From an uncultured Bacteroidales bacterium (GTDB lineage: Bacteria; Bacteroidota; Bacteroidia; Bacteroidales; Paludibacteraceae), in the NCBI GenBank assembly GCA_946406195.1, contig CAMJJT010000018.1, forward strand, positions 1 to 39,047: a stretch of DNA of 39,047 nt, given 5' to 3'. Of this stretch, positions 26,612 through 35,608 are shown in pieces. Every line of letters starts with the position of its first letter. Position 1 is the stretch's first letter. Below the pieces are notes generated by a model. It did no database searches. It saw nothing but the letters and a program-made list of their open reading frames with translations, and was not told where the DNA came from. The position numbers were made by a program, and so were the translations under genes.

Positions 26612-27146
26612 AATCCACATCATATTTCTCCATCGCTCGGTCCATCCGATCCACCTGGATCTTGATGATATTCTTGGAAACCAGAATCATCATCGCGCAG
26701 ACCACCGCAGGCAGCACGACCATATAGTTCGGATAGAGCGTGGTGTAATGCAAATCGGCCAGTTTGAGCGCATAATAAACCACCAGCACATAATAAAAAC
26801 CTGCCGTTACCGCCGTCATGTACGTAATGATCAAGCGCAGATTCGTGCTGAAAAACGCCAAAAGACTCAGGACACAACCCCATAACATAGCCTTGTTGCA
26901 CCAATAAAACCACTTGACTGAGGAAGTAGCCGTAATCTCTCCAACGCCCGTTTTAAGGTCCGTCTGGGTGACATAAAACGTTTTTTGGTCCATCGAGAAA
27001 CTGCGGACATAAATAATACCTTTGTCCTCCTGAAAATTGAACACTGGATGCATAAAAAGTAGCATCGATGCCACAATCGCCAACGCTGTGTATCCCAATC
27101 GGCGATACATCGCGTTTAACTCTCCATAATCAAAGAATTGACTCAT
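26610..27146 (-). CDS. Conserved-type membrane protein of unknown function
   Basis: 178 residues. I do not recognise a named family with confidence. Hydrophobic segments lie near residues 17-34 (LGYTALAIVASMLLFMHP), 84-100, 104-125 and 138-158, giving about four membrane spans. A polar loop of about 45 residues lies between the first two. The charged tail is KIQVDRMDRAMEKYDVD. The layout of four helices with a large first loop is reminiscent of small Bacteroidota four-helix proteins such as DUF4293, but the sequence match is not clear. It is a single gene with its own promoter, convergent with pckA and divergent from secDF. Confidence 0.7.
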   Translation of the reverse strand: MSQFFDYGELNAMYRRLGYTALAIVASMLLFMHPVFNFQEDKGIIYVRSFSMDQKTFYVTQTDLKTGVGEITATSSVKWFYWCNKAMLWGCVLSLLAFFSTNLRLIITYMTAVTAGFYYVLVVYYALKLADLHYTTLYPNYMVVLPAVVCAMMILVSKNIIKIQVDRMDRAMEKYDVD

Positions 27147-27166
27147 AGTTGTACTAATTTCGACTG

Positions 27167-27198
27167 CAAAAGTACTGCTTTTTTTTTAAATAAGCAAA
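27167..27198 (-). promoter_or_regulatory. Promoter of the 178-residue membrane protein gene
   Basis: On the minus strand TTTG (27198-27195), 20 nt, TACTTTTG (27174-27167). The expected leader is about 15 nt. Confidence 0.82.
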
Positions 27199-27213
27199 TT
27201 TTTTTGATTTTTC

Positions 27214-27244
27214 TTGCGTATGTGAAATATTTTTTGTACCTTTG
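27214..27244 (+). promoter_or_regulatory. Promoter of secDF-clpP-clpX
   Basis: TTG (27214-27216), 20 nt, TACCTTTG (27237-27244). The start is expected near 27250, giving a leader of about 87 nt before the secDF ATG at 27337. The in-frame GTG codons near 27253 would extend the protein by 28 residues but start almost at the transcription start. Confidence 0.82.
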
Positions 27245-27261
27245 CGCACTTTTTGTGTGTC

Positions 27262-27288
27262 GTGCGCGAAGACGCGCGTTACGTACGT
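27262..27288 (+). promoter_or_regulatory. secDF leader hairpin and ACGTACGT element
   Basis: The hairpin GTGCGCG-AAGA-CGCGCGT (27262-27279) has five GC pairs and two G-U pairs. ACGTACGT (27281-27288) follows. The same octamer lies at a similar distance from the transcription start in the rpsL leader (459-466). Confidence 0.45.
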
Positions 27289-27336
27289 ACGAAAATAATG
27301 CATATATTATTAAAAAAAATAAAATACAAAACAATT

Positions 27337-30300
27337 ATGCAAAACAAAGGACTTGTTAGAATTTTGGCAGCGTGCCTTGCGTTGGTATGCGCCTTCTACC
27401 TGTCGTTCTCTTTGGTGACCAGCCATTATGACAAAGCTGCCAAAGAGTACGCAGCCGGTGATGCAGTAAAAGAGTACCAGTATTTGGATTCGATTGCTGC
27501 AAAGAAAGTATGGTTCGGTTACACGCTCAAAGAGTGCCGCGAGAAAGAAATCAATCTCGGTCTGGACTTGAAGGGCGGTATGAACGTTACGATGGAGGTT
27601 TCCGTTCCGGACATCTTGGATGCTCTTTCCGGACACAATGAGACTCCGAACTACAAAGAGGCTCTGGCACTCGCCAAGCAGAAACAAAAATCGAGCGGCA
27701 CAGATTTCGTAACGCTCTTTATCGAGTCGTTCAAAGAGGTAGATCCTCAGGGCCAACTGGCTTCTATTTTCTCAACCTTCGAGTTGAAAGACAAAGTGAC
27801 CCTCACCTCCACGAACGCTGAGGTAGAGAAAGTGATCCGCGAAGAGGTGGACGGTGCTATCCAGAACTCGTTCAACGTGCTCCGTACGCGTATCGACCGT
27901 TTCGGAGTCGTTCAACCGAACATCCAGAAACTGGCTCAGCCGGGTCGTATCCTGATCGAGCTGCCGGGTATCAAAGAGCCCGAGCGTGTACGTAAACTCC
28001 TTCAGGGTTCTGCTAACCTCGAGTTCTGGGAGACCTACGAGGCTTCCGAATTGCTTCCGATGCTCGCACAGATCAACCGTGAGTTCGCAGCGACCGCTCC
28101 TGAGGCTGCTGAAGAGGCAAAAGCTGAAGAGGCTGTAGAAGAGGCACCGAAAGCAGAAGGTGATGAATTTGCCGAACTGCTCGGTGACAGCGCTGCTGTA
28201 GAGGCTGATCAGGCTGCTCAGATCGCAGAGTACAAAAAGACCAACCCCTTGTTCGCTGTCCTCAACCCCTCTATCAACCAAGCCGGTCAGGCATATCGCG
28301 GCCCGGTAATCGGTACCGTTCATTACGTAGATACCGCGAAAGTCAACGCAATGCTGAACTCGCAGATCGCAAAAGCTGTTCTGCCGCGTGACGCACGTTT
28401 CTACTGGACTGTCAAAGCCATCGATGAAGCAAATGCATATTACCAACTCGTTGCTCTCAAGGCGCAGCGTGACGGTCGTGCTTCCCTCGAAGGGGACGTG
28501 ATCACCGATGCCCGTGCGGACTTCAGCCAGATCAGCGCTTATGCCAACGTATCCATGTCTATGAACGCTGAGGGGGCTAAGACTTGGCAGCGTCTGACCA
28601 AAGATAACATCGGCAAATCGGTAGCTATCGTACTCGACGGTTACGTATATTCGTTCCCGACCGTACAGAGCGAGATCGCCGGCGGTAACAGCCAGATCAC
28701 CGGTAACTTCACCGTGGAAGAGGCAAAAGACTTGGCGAACACCTTGAAATCCGGTAAGATGCCTGCTCCGGCTCGTATCATCGAGGAGAGCGTGGTTGGT
28801 CCTTCGCTCGGTCGTGAGGCGATCCAGTCCGGTCTCTGGTCATTTGCACTGGGCTTCGTGCTGATCCTCATCTATATGATTTTCTACTATGGTTGGATCC
28901 CGGGTCTGATTGCCGACGCTGCTTTGGTTTGCAACGTATTCTTGCTCGTAGGTATTCTGGCTTCGTTCAGCGCGGTCCTCACCCTTCCGGGTATCGCAGG
29001 TATCGTCCTGACGATGGGTTGTGCGGTCGATGGTAACGTGCTCATTTATGAACGTATCCGTGAGGAACTTCGTGCCGGTAAGGGTATGCGCAAAGCTATC
29101 GAGGACGGTTTCAAGGGCGCTATCAGCGCTATCGTGGACGCAAACGTCACTTCGTTCCTCACCGGTGCTATCCTCGCTATCTTCGGTACCGGTCCTATCA
29201 AGGGCTTCGCTGTTACCTACATGATCGGTATCATCTCTTCGTTCTTGACGGCGGTATTCATTACCCGTCTGTTGCTCGAAGACTACGCAAGCCGTGACAA
29301 CGCGAAAGAGTTGAGCTTCACCACTCGTCTGATGAAAAACTTCCTCCAGAATATCCACTTCGATTTCGTAGGTGCCCGTAAGATTGCTTATTGGATCTCA
29401 GGCGCAGTGATCATCTTCGCTATCCTTGGTCTGGAGCCGCACTTGTTCGGTAAACTGAACCTCGGTATCGATTTCTCTGGTGGTCGCAACTATGTAGTCC
29501 GTTTCGATAACAATATCAACACGCAGGATGTACGCGAGAACCTTGAGAACGTCTTCAAGGCTACTTTGGAGGATGGCGAGACCTTCGGTATCAACGTCAT
29601 TACGTATGGTAACGACGCGAACCAAGTTCGTATCTCCACTAACTATCGCATCCAAGAAGAGACCGCTGAGGCTGACGAGCAGATCGAGGCACTTCTCTAT
29701 GAGGGCTGCAAGCCGTTCTTGGGCGAGAATATCACCTTCGATGATTTCCGCTCTACCGATTCGAACGCAGAGGTAGGAATCATGCAGAGCCAGAAAGTAG
29801 GTCCTGCTATAGCAGATGATATCAAGACCAGCGCTGTTTGGGCTATCTTCGCTGCGCTGGTAGTAATCTTCCTCTATATCCTGCTCCGATTCCGCAACTT
29901 CGCTTACTCCGTAGGTGCAATCGTAGCCTTGGCGCACGATACAGTGATCATCCTTGGTCTCTATGCTATCCTCTGGAAGATCATGCCTTTCTCTATGGAG
30001 ATCGACCAAGCCTTTATCGCGGCTATCCTGACCGTTATCGGTTATTCGATCAACGATACCGTGGTCATCTTCGACCGTGTTCGTGAGTACAACAGCCTCT
30101 ATCCGAAACGCGAGAAACAAGTCAATATCAACGACGCGTTGAACAACACGCTCAGCCGTACGTTCTCCACCTCTATGAGTACGTTCGTTGTATTGTTGGC
30201 AATCTTCGTATTCGGTGGTGAGACCATTCAAGGCTTCGTCTTCGCGCTCCTCATGGGTGTGATCATCGGTACCTATTCGTCTCTGTTCATCGCTTCGCCG

Positions 30301-30363
30301 ATCGCTTATGACATCCAGATGGCACAAGCACGCCGCGCAGAGGCAAAAGCAGAAAAAAAGTAA
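27337..30363 (+). CDS. secDF: Protein translocase subunits SecD and SecF, fused (SecDF)
   Basis: 1008 residues. A membrane protein that uses the proton gradient to help SecYEG pull proteins across the inner membrane. The first membrane helix is near residues 8-27. The SecD signature INLGLDLKGGMNVTMEV is near residue 71 and the P1 periplasmic domain includes LIELPGIKEPERVRKLLQG. An Ala/Glu-rich insert lies near 255-285. The SecD membrane bundle spans about 495-650, the SecF signature LNLGIDFSGGRN is near 707, and the SecF membrane bundle runs from about 830 to the end. The single-chain form is typical of Bacteroidota. The ATG at 27337 (MQNKGLVRILAAC) is chosen because it directly precedes the first helix and follows an 87-nt leader. 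The stop is 18 nt before clpP, so the three genes probably form one operon. Confidence 0.96.
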   Translation: MQNKGLVRILAACLALVCAFYLSFSLVTSHYDKAAKEYAAGDAVKEYQYLDSIAAKKVWFGYTLKECREKEINLGLDLKGGMNVTMEVSVPDILDALSGHNETPNYKEALALAKQKQKSSGTDFVTLFIESFKEVDPQGQLASIFSTFELKDKVTLTSTNAEVEKVIREEVDGAIQNSFNVLRTRIDRFGVVQPNIQKLAQPGRILIELPGIKEPERVRKLLQGSANLEFWETYEASELLPMLAQINREFAATAPEAAEEAKAEEAVEEAPKAEGDEFAELLGDSAAVEADQAAQIAEYKKTNPLFAVLNPSINQAGQAYRGPVIGTVHYVDTAKVNAMLNSQIAKAVLPRDARFYWTVKAIDEANAYYQLVALKAQRDGRASLEGDVITDARADFSQISAYANVSMSMNAEGAKTWQRLTKDNIGKSVAIVLDGYVYSFPTVQSEIAGGNSQITGNFTVEEAKDLANTLKSGKMPAPARIIEESVVGPSLGREAIQSGLWSFALGFVLILIYMIFYYGWIPGLIADAALVCNVFLLVGILASFSAVLTLPGIAGIVLTMGCAVDGNVLIYERIREELRAGKGMRKAIEDGFKGAISAIVDANVTSFLTGAILAIFGTGPIKGFAVTYMIGIISSFLTAVFITRLLLEDYASRDNAKELSFTTRLMKNFLQNIHFDFVGARKIAYWISGAVIIFAILGLEPHLFGKLNLGIDFSGGRNYVVRFDNNINTQDVRENLENVFKATLEDGETFGINVITYGNDANQVRISTNYRIQEETAEADEQIEALLYEGCKPFLGENITFDDFRSTDSNAEVGIMQSQKVGPAIADDIKTSAVWAIFAALVVIFLYILLRFRNFAYSVGAIVALAHDTVIILGLYAILWKIMPFSMEIDQAFIAAILTVIGYSINDTVVIFDRVREYNSLYPKREKQVNINDALNNTLSRTFSTSMSTFVVLLAIFVFGGETIQGFVFALLMGVIIGTYSSLFIASPIAYDIQMAQARRAEAKAEKK

Positions 30364-30381
30364 ATCTGTAAATCGTCAATC

Positions 30382-31068
30382 ATGAATAATGATTTTCTGA
30401 AATTCGCAGTTTCGCAGGGTCTTAACTCCATGCATGTAGAGAACGTAATGTCTCGCAGCATGGATCAGACCCGTGCGAGCAGCGGATATATTTCGCCTAC
30501 TATCTTGGAGGAACGTCAACTGAACGTGACCCAGATGGATGTCTTCAGCCGCCTCATGATGGACCGCGTCATTTTTCTCGGAACGGAGATCAATGATTAT
30601 ACAGCTAACGTCATTCAAGCACAACTCCTTTATCTGGACTCCGTAGATAGCGAACGCGATATCAATCTCTATCTGAACACACCGGGCGGTTCGGTTTACG
30701 CCGGACTCGGTATCTACGACACTATGCAGTTTGTCAAGGCACGCGTAGCTACTATCTGTACCGGTCTGGCTGCTTCCATGGGCGCTGTGCTCTTGGTTGC
30801 CGGCGAGCAAGGAATGCGTGCCGCATTGCCGCATAGCCGTGTGATGATCCACCAACCCTTAGGCGGAATTCAAGGACAGGCTTCCGACATAGAGATCACC
30901 GCCAAAGAGATTCTCAAACTCAAAGACGAACTCTATCAGATCATCTCGGACCACTCCGGACGCTCGATAGAGCAGATTCGTCAAGATGCCGACCGCGACC
31001 ATTGGATGACCTCCAAAGAGGCGCTTGCTTACGGTATGATCGACAAACTCTATATCCATAAAGAGTAA
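30382..31068 (+). CDS. clpP: ATP-dependent Clp protease proteolytic subunit
   Basis: 228 residues. A serine peptidase that forms a double-heptamer chamber and degrades proteins unfolded by ClpX. The catalytic triad is Ser132 ([11 protein letters not shown]), His157 (MIHQPLGG) and Asp206 (DADRDHW), with the same spacing as E. coli ClpP. The family block [17 protein letters not shown] is also present. About 30 N-terminal residues precede the core, as a propeptide would. It lies 18 nt after secDF and overlaps clpX by one base (TAATG), which indicates translational coupling. Trigger factor, often found upstream of clpP in other bacteria, is not adjacent here. Confidence 0.98.
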   Translation: MNNDFLKFAVSQGLNSMHVENVMSRSMDQTRASSGYISPTILEERQLNVTQMDVFSRLMMDRVIFLGTEINDYTANVIQAQLLYLDSVDSERDINLYLNTPGGSVYAGLGIYDTMQFVKARVATICTGLAASMGAVLLVAGEQGMRAALPHSRVMIHQPLGGIQGQASDIEITAKEILKLKDELYQIISDHSGRSIEQIRQDADRDHWMTSKEALAYGMIDKLYIHKE

Positions 31069-32318
31069 TGGGGAAGAAAAATAACAATAATGCGTGTAGT
31101 TTCTGCGGACGTGTGATGCCGGCGATGTTCTCCGGTATCAACGATGATGTGCTGATTTGTAACGAATGTATCGAATCGGGACACCGGATGGTAGCTACTA
31201 TACCTACCACCACCAAGTCCAAAGATAACTCCCTTCGCTTGGATACACTCCCCACGCCGCAGAGCATAAAGGATTTTCTGGACCAGTACGTCATCGGTCA
31301 GGACGACGCCAAGCGTTTCCTCTCCGTAGCTGTTTATAACCACTATAAACGTCTGCTTCAGGATGATTCCAACGATGATGTGGAGATTGAGAAGAGCAAT
31401 ATCCTCTTGGTCGGTTCTACCGGTACCGGTAAGACCCTTCTGGCACGCACGATTGCCAAAATGCTTAAAGTGCCTTTCGCCATCGGCGACGCTACCTCTC
31501 TGACGCAAGCCGGTTATGTGGGCGAAGATGTGGAGTCAATCCTCGTGCGCCTGTTGCAGAACTCCGATTATGACGTCAAGAAAGCAGAACGCGGCATCGT
31601 CTTCATCGATGAGATCGATAAGATTGCGCGTAAATCGGAGAACCCCTCTATCACACGCGATGTGAGCGGCGAAGGAGTGCAGCAGAGCCTGCTGAAGATG
31701 TTGGAGGGTTCGGTTATGAACGTACCGCCACAAGGTGGTCGCAAACATCCGGATCAGGAGTATATCCACCTCGACACCCGTAACATTCTCTTCATCTGCG
31801 GCGGTGCTTTCGACGGAATAGAGCGTAAGATCTCCCAACGAATGAACACGCAAGTGGTCGGTTTTGCCGCGCAAGAGAAAGTGGCTAATGTCGATAAGAG
31901 CAACCTGCTGCAATACATTGCTCCGCAGGACCTCAAGTCCTATGGACTGATTCCGGAGATCATCGGCCGTCTGCCGGTATTGACCTACCTCCAACCCTTG
32001 GATCGGGACGCCCTGCGTAACATCCTCACGGAGCCGAAGAATGCCTTGACCAAGCAGTACAAGAAACTAATGGCGATGGATGGGGTGGACCTCCGTTTTG
32101 ATGACGAGGCGCTGGATTATATCGTGGATAAAGCGCTGGAGAATAAACTCGGTGCCCGTGGACTGCGCGGACTCATGGAAGCCGTAATGGCGGATCTGAT
32201 GTTTGAACTGCCGAGCCATAAGCAGATCGGTCACACAGAGACATTCACCGTCACACGCTTGTATGCCGAGCAGAAACTGAGACGGGAAAAACTGATACGA
32301 TTAAAAAACGCGGTTTGA
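31068..32318 (+). CDS. clpX: ATP-dependent Clp protease ATP-binding subunit ClpX
   Basis: 416 residues. AAA+ unfoldase that recognises tagged substrates, including SsrA-tagged ones, and feeds them to ClpP. The N-terminal zinc-binding domain has Cys10, Cys13, Cys31 and Cys34. Walker [12 protein letters not shown] is near residue 115 and Walker [14 protein letters not shown] near 178. The substrate-loop region [11 protein letters not shown] and the ClpP-docking region near [10 protein letters not shown] are present, with sensor 2 at GARGLRG. Its last codons (KNAV, stop) lie inside the downstream terminator hairpin. smpB, encoded 4 kb away in this window, acts in the tagging pathway whose products ClpXP degrades. 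Confidence 0.98.
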   Translation: MGKKNNNNACSFCGRVMPAMFSGINDDVLICNECIESGHRMVATIPTTTKSKDNSLRLDTLPTPQSIKDFLDQYVIGQDDAKRFLSVAVYNHYKRLLQDDSNDDVEIEKSNILLVGSTGTGKTLLARTIAKMLKVPFAIGDATSLTQAGYVGEDVESILVRLLQNSDYDVKKAERGIVFIDEIDKIARKSENPSITRDVSGEGVQQSLLKMLEGSVMNVPPQGGRKHPDQEYIHLDTRNILFICGGAFDGIERKISQRMNTQVVGFAAQEKVANVDKSNLLQYIAPQDLKSYGLIPEIIGRLPVLTYLQPLDRDALRNILTEPKNALTKQYKKLMAMDGVDLRFDDEALDYIVDKALENKLGARGLRGLMEAVMADLMFELPSHKQIGHTETFTVTRLYAEQKLRREKLIRLKNAV

Positions 32319-32332
32319 CACCGCGTTTTTTT
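32303..32332. terminator. Bidirectional terminator between clpX and the DUF4270 gene
   Basis: AAAAAACGCGGT-TTGAC-ACCGCGTTTTTT: 12-bp stem, 5-nt loop, T-run on both strands. The clpX TGA lies in the loop, and the minus-strand DUF4270 stop codon starts at 32333 within the T-run. One hairpin therefore serves both convergent genes. Confidence 0.92.
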
Positions 32333-33770
32333 AATGCTCAACAGGTAGCGTGAAACCGCTATAGACAATCTCTAAGTCCGTGCCGTTATTGGCGGATTCG
32401 ATCTGCGTGACGGACATCGTCTCTTTCTGACGCACAGAGGAATAATTGGACACACTCGTTCCGCTTATGGCGTTCAGACTAACCGGAACCAGCATCATCT
32501 GCAACTGATCAATATGCGTATCTTGACGCAACTGGTTGGTAATGAAATCCGACAGATCATAGGAGTAGTAATAGATATACTCACCCGTCGCATCTTTTCC
32601 TTGAATCAATTGGCTGAGCAACGCACAGGTATCGGACGGCAACTCCTTATTGGCAAAGAATCGCTCCATACTGCTCTCTTTGATGAGCAGCATATACGAA
32701 GCCGGCTGCAACCAATCATTACGCCGTCTCTGCGACTCCGATCCTCTATACACATTCTTCACATTGATTTGCACCTCCGCTTTGTTGACGTACGGACGTC
32801 TCAGCGTGTCGGTCCCGCCGTTGATCTCTCCCGTCATGTGGCTCATGATCGAATCGGTTATACGTCCTAATGGCAGTACTATGCGCGTATATGCGCACGC
32901 GGGCGATATAATATAATTATAGGTGTCGGAATTTTTTTTGAGTTCCTCGATGGTCATTTCCTTGTCCTCATAAGTCAACTGATTGACCGTGCGTACCTCA
33001 GCGTTCGCGTAGAACGCTTTCATGTCATTCACCGTCGTGTCCCTGCCGGCTTTCGAATAAGAGAAATGGTAGTACACGCCTAACGCAATCGTGGATATAT
33101 TCAGCATCGTGGAGGAACCGAAAGAACTCTCCAGAAGCAAACCCATAAACTGCTTGTTGAAGGTCTCCTGATTCTCAAAAGACTGGATGGACCAGAAATA
33201 GTTTTGGAACTCCTCATTGACGCGCATCTTTAGCATCGTGAGATAATCCCCTTCGCTGTCTTGGATAGAATCCAATTTCTCAGTCGCTACCACGATGCGG
33301 CGATTCGTCAGGATAGGCTTCTCCCGCGTGCAATAATCATCTATATTCAGATCCGTCGGATAAACGGTCGAGTAATTGAAAGTCGCCTTGTCCATCTGAT
33401 AGACATTCACTGCCAAGGCCGCGTTCGGATCACCTGTCCACGTGTTATAATACACGAATAGGAACATGGAGTCCACCTCAGCATTAGAGGGGTACGAGTA
33501 CCCATCCGGACACGCCAACTGGGTCAATATAGAACCGCGCAACGTACCATAATCGGTTTCTATCTCGCCTAACAGGAACGAATCCGCCTGCGACACGATT
33601 GCCTTGCAACTATCTATCATCGATACCAGCGGAAAAGTATCGACATACACCACAATCGCGTCATCCTTATCCAGCACGCCGCTACCCGCGCTGGTCACAT
33701 CGTCCCGACATGCCGTCCAACAGCACAACAAGACGAATAATACACTCATGAAAGCAAACCTTCTATTCAT
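32331..33770 (-). CDS. DUF4270 family lipoprotein
   Basis: 479 residues. The lipoprotein signal FMSVLFVLLCCWTAC has its lipid-bearing Cys at about residue 21. The body matches DUF4270, a Bacteroidota family of unknown function: an early segment near VDTFPLVSMIDSCKAI, LLGEIETDYGTLRGSILTQL near residue 67, VDSMFLFVYYN, and a C-terminal YSSVRQKETMSVTQIES region. The protein is beta-rich and likely outer-membrane-anchored. Its start codon lies 8 nt inside the end of the upstream GT5 gene, so the two are translationally coupled. The same pairing occurs widely in Bacteroidota next to panC, but what links these genes is unclear. Confidence 0.85.
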   Translation of the reverse strand: MNRRFAFMSVLFVLLCCWTACRDDVTSAGSGVLDKDDAIVVYVDTFPLVSMIDSCKAIVSQADSFLLGEIETDYGTLRGSILTQLACPDGYSYPSNAEVDSMFLFVYYNTWTGDPNAALAVNVYQMDKATFNYSTVYPTDLNIDDYCTREKPILTNRRIVVATEKLDSIQDSEGDYLTMLKMRVNEEFQNYFWSIQSFENQETFNKQFMGLLLESSFGSSTMLNISTIALGVYYHFSYSKAGRDTTVNDMKAFYANAEVRTVNQLTYEDKEMTIEELKKNSDTYNYIISPACAYTRIVLPLGRITDSIMSHMTGEINGGTDTLRRPYVNKAEVQINVKNVYRGSESQRRRNDWLQPASYMLLIKESSMERFFANKELPSDTCALLSQLIQGKDATGEYIYYYSYDLSDFITNQLRQDTHIDQLQMMLVPVSLNAISGTSVSNYSSVRQKETMSVTQIESANNGTDLEIVYSGFTLPVEH

Positions 33771-34605
33771 GCCCCTCCAATAAAGTCTGATAGAAACTCC
33801 AATGACGCTTGCACTGCTCCGTCAGATCCTCGGTCGCTTCATAAGGAAGAATAGGTTTACTCTTCGTCTCGGCATAGTTCATCAATCGCTGATTAACCTT
33901 CGGAGAAGCATATACAATCGCGTCCGAGAAATCGATAGCCAATCGCATTAACTCTTCGTAACCTACCGGGAAACCGGCTATCGAACGAACATCCGTATTC
34001 GCGATTCCTTCGATACGCAGCTTATCCGCAAACCGCGTCGGGAAAGGCTTCTGATACTCGTTATCGTCTAGCATTAACACGATCTTCGAATTAGCAAAGA
34101 ACGGCTCGTCGCCGAAAGCCTTCTTCAGATACAAAGGAGCCAGCGCACTCATCCACCCGGAACACAAGATAATATTCGGCGTCCAGCGCAACTTCTTCAC
34201 CGTCTCAATCACACCGCGCGCATAGAAAATAACACGGTCGTCATTGTCCGCATACTCATTGCCGGCTTCGTCCACCACTCCTTTGCGGCGATGGAACAAA
34301 TCGTCATTGTCTATAAAATATATCTGAATACGAGCCGATTGAATCGATGCCACCTTAATCAACAACGGGTGATCGGACTCCTCTATGATCAGGTTCATAC
34401 CCGATAGACGAATCACCTCATGCAACTGATTTCGACGCTCATTGATTTCACCGAACTTGGGCATGAACGTACGCGTCTCATAGCCATGAGACTGGAAATA
34501 CTCCGGTAATTGGCGATTGAGCAGCCTGATTGGCGTCTCTTCTGCCAGGTAAGGGCTTATCTCTTGAGAGATAAACAGGATACGTTTCGGCTCTTTCATA
34601 GGCAT
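33763..34605 (-). CDS. Glycogen/starch synthase catalytic-domain protein (GT5 N-terminal domain only)
   Basis: 280 residues from the chosen ATG. It matches the N-terminal starch-synthase catalytic domain (GT5): KRILFISQEISPY near residue 5, GYETRTFMPKFGEINERRNQ near 38-58 and the CSGWMSALAPLYLKK block. It lacks the C-terminal GT1 Rossmann domain of full glycogen synthase (about 480 residues), and the usual N-terminal ADP-glucose loop KTGGL is not evident. It may be non-catalytic or act with another subunit. The ATG at 34605 lies about 15 nt after the expected transcription start; the ATG at 34599 is an equally simple alternative. Longer starts would overlap the promoter. It overlaps the DUF4270 gene by 8 nt. 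Confidence 0.82.
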   Translation of the reverse strand: MPMKEPKRILFISQEISPYLAEETPIRLLNRQLPEYFQSHGYETRTFMPKFGEINERRNQLHEVIRLSGMNLIIEESDHPLLIKVASIQSARIQIYFIDNDDLFHRRKGVVDEAGNEYADNDDRVIFYARGVIETVKKLRWTPNIILCSGWMSALAPLYLKKAFGDEPFFANSKIVLMLDDNEYQKPFPTRFADKLRIEGIANTDVRSIAGFPVGYEELMRLAIDFSDAIVYASPKVNQRLMNYAETKSKPILPYEATEDLTEQCKRHWSFYQTLLEGHE

Positions 34606-34625
34606 ACATTCTTTGCTTTTCGGTG

Positions 34626-34657
34626 CAAAGTTACAAAAAAAAATTGATATATGCAAA
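34626..34657 (-). promoter_or_regulatory. Promoter of the GT5-DUF4270 operon
   Basis: On the minus strand TTTG (34657-34654), 20 nt, TAACTTTG (34633-34626). It diverges from the panC promoter, whose -33 box starts 28 nt away. Confidence 0.85.
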
Positions 34658-34684
34658 AAAAAGTGTATTTTTGATCGTTTTTGC

Positions 34685-34715
34685 TTGCAAAATAAGAAAA
34701 AAAGCGTTAACTTTG
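34685..34715 (+). promoter_or_regulatory. Promoter of panC-pdxB
   Basis: TTG (34685-34687), 20 nt, TAACTTTG (34708-34715). The start is expected near 34721, giving a leader of about 25 nt. Confidence 0.85.
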
Positions 34716-34731
34716 CACGTTTTTTTGAAAC

Positions 34732-34738
34732 AAAGGAG
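34732..34738 (+). promoter_or_regulatory. Shine-Dalgarno-like site before panC
   Basis: AAAGGAG ends 7 nt before the panC ATG, a canonical anti-16S position. I saw no comparable purine-rich site before the other starts I examined, which fits the general lack of Shine-Dalgarno use in Bacteroidota. It also supports the ATG at 34746. Confidence 0.5.
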
Positions 34739-34745
34739 CTTTTAT

Positions 34746-35606
34746 ATGCAAATTATTACCACGAAGAGTGCTTTACAGGCTGTTGTGAAGGCTTGCAAGC
34801 AGGAAAACAAAACAATCGGTTTGGTGCCCACCATGGGTGCCCTTCATAACGGTCATGCCAGCTTGGTCAAACGTGCGGTAGAAGAAAACGACATCTGCAT
34901 CGTGTCTGTTTTTGTGAACCCGACCCAGTTTAACAACAAGGAGGACCTCGCCAAATATCCGCGCAACATAGAGCGCGATGCTCAACTGCTGCAATCCATC
35001 GGAGCGGATTACGTCTTCGCTCCCACTCCGGAAGAGATGTATTCGGCTTCAGAGATGAACACGACCTTCGAATTTGACTTTGCCGGTTTAGACAAGGTCA
35101 TGGAAGGCAAAATGCGTCCCGGACATTTCAATGGGGTCGTGCAAGTGGTGAGCCGCCTGTTCTATCTCACCCAACCCGACAAAGGTTATTTCGGTGAGAA
35201 GGATTTTCAACAACTGGCAATCATCCATCACATGGTGGAGCGCAGCTCGTTGGCAGGTACGTTCGGTTCATTGCAAGTGATCGATTGTCCCATCGTACGC
35301 GAGGAGTCCGGTCTGGCGCTCTCCAGCCGCAACGAACGCCTGTCTGCGGAGGAAAAACAGACCGCATTGGGTATCTCCAAAACGCTTTTTGATTCCTTGA
35401 AATGGGCAAAAGAACCGGGTGCAACGGTCCAAGCCGTTCAGCAGCGCGTCATCGATACCATCAATGCCATCGACGGCTTGGAGGTGGAGTACTATGAGAT
35501 CGTCGATCAGACCACTCTTCTGCCTACCGACACCTTCGATCATGCCATCGGTTGTGTAACGGTTTATTGCGGACCTGTCCGACTGATTGACAATATCAAA
35601 TATTAA
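34746..35606 (+). CDS. panC: Pantothenate synthetase
   Basis: 286 residues. Joins pantoate and beta-alanine using ATP, the last step of vitamin B5 synthesis on the way to coenzyme A. Motifs are VPTMGALHNGHASLV (residues about 27-41, with the HxGH nucleotide loop at 34-37), VFVNPTQFNNKEDL, KMRPGHFNGVVQVVSRLF, YFGEKDFQQL and GLALSSRN. The ATG at 34746 gives the usual family length. The longer in-frame ATG at 34623 lies upstream of the promoter and adds non-homologous residues. The stop is 2 nt before pdxB, so the two are co-transcribed. Confidence 0.97.
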   Translation: MQIITTKSALQAVVKACKQENKTIGLVPTMGALHNGHASLVKRAVEENDICIVSVFVNPTQFNNKEDLAKYPRNIERDAQLLQSIGADYVFAPTPEEMYSASEMNTTFEFDFAGLDKVMEGKMRPGHFNGVVQVVSRLFYLTQPDKGYFGEKDFQQLAIIHHMVERSSLAGTFGSLQVIDCPIVREESGLALSSRNERLSAEEKQTALGISKTLFDSLKWAKEPGATVQAVQQRVIDTINAIDGLEVEYYEIVDQTTLLPTDTFDHAIGCVTVYCGPVRLIDNIKY

Positions 35607-35608
35607 GT

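Noticed and set aside
27253..27336. Longer secDF frame from a GTG near 27253
   Set aside because: It begins almost at the predicted transcription start and adds a basic segment that runs through a leader hairpin. The ATG at 27337 directly precedes the expected first membrane helix.
29398..30327. Open frame of 309 codons antisense to secDF
   Set aside because: Charged low-quality translation opposite SecF membrane segments, with no independent signal.
34623..34745. Longer panC frame from 34623
   Set aside because: It spans the panC promoter (34685-34715); the extra residues do not match the family.
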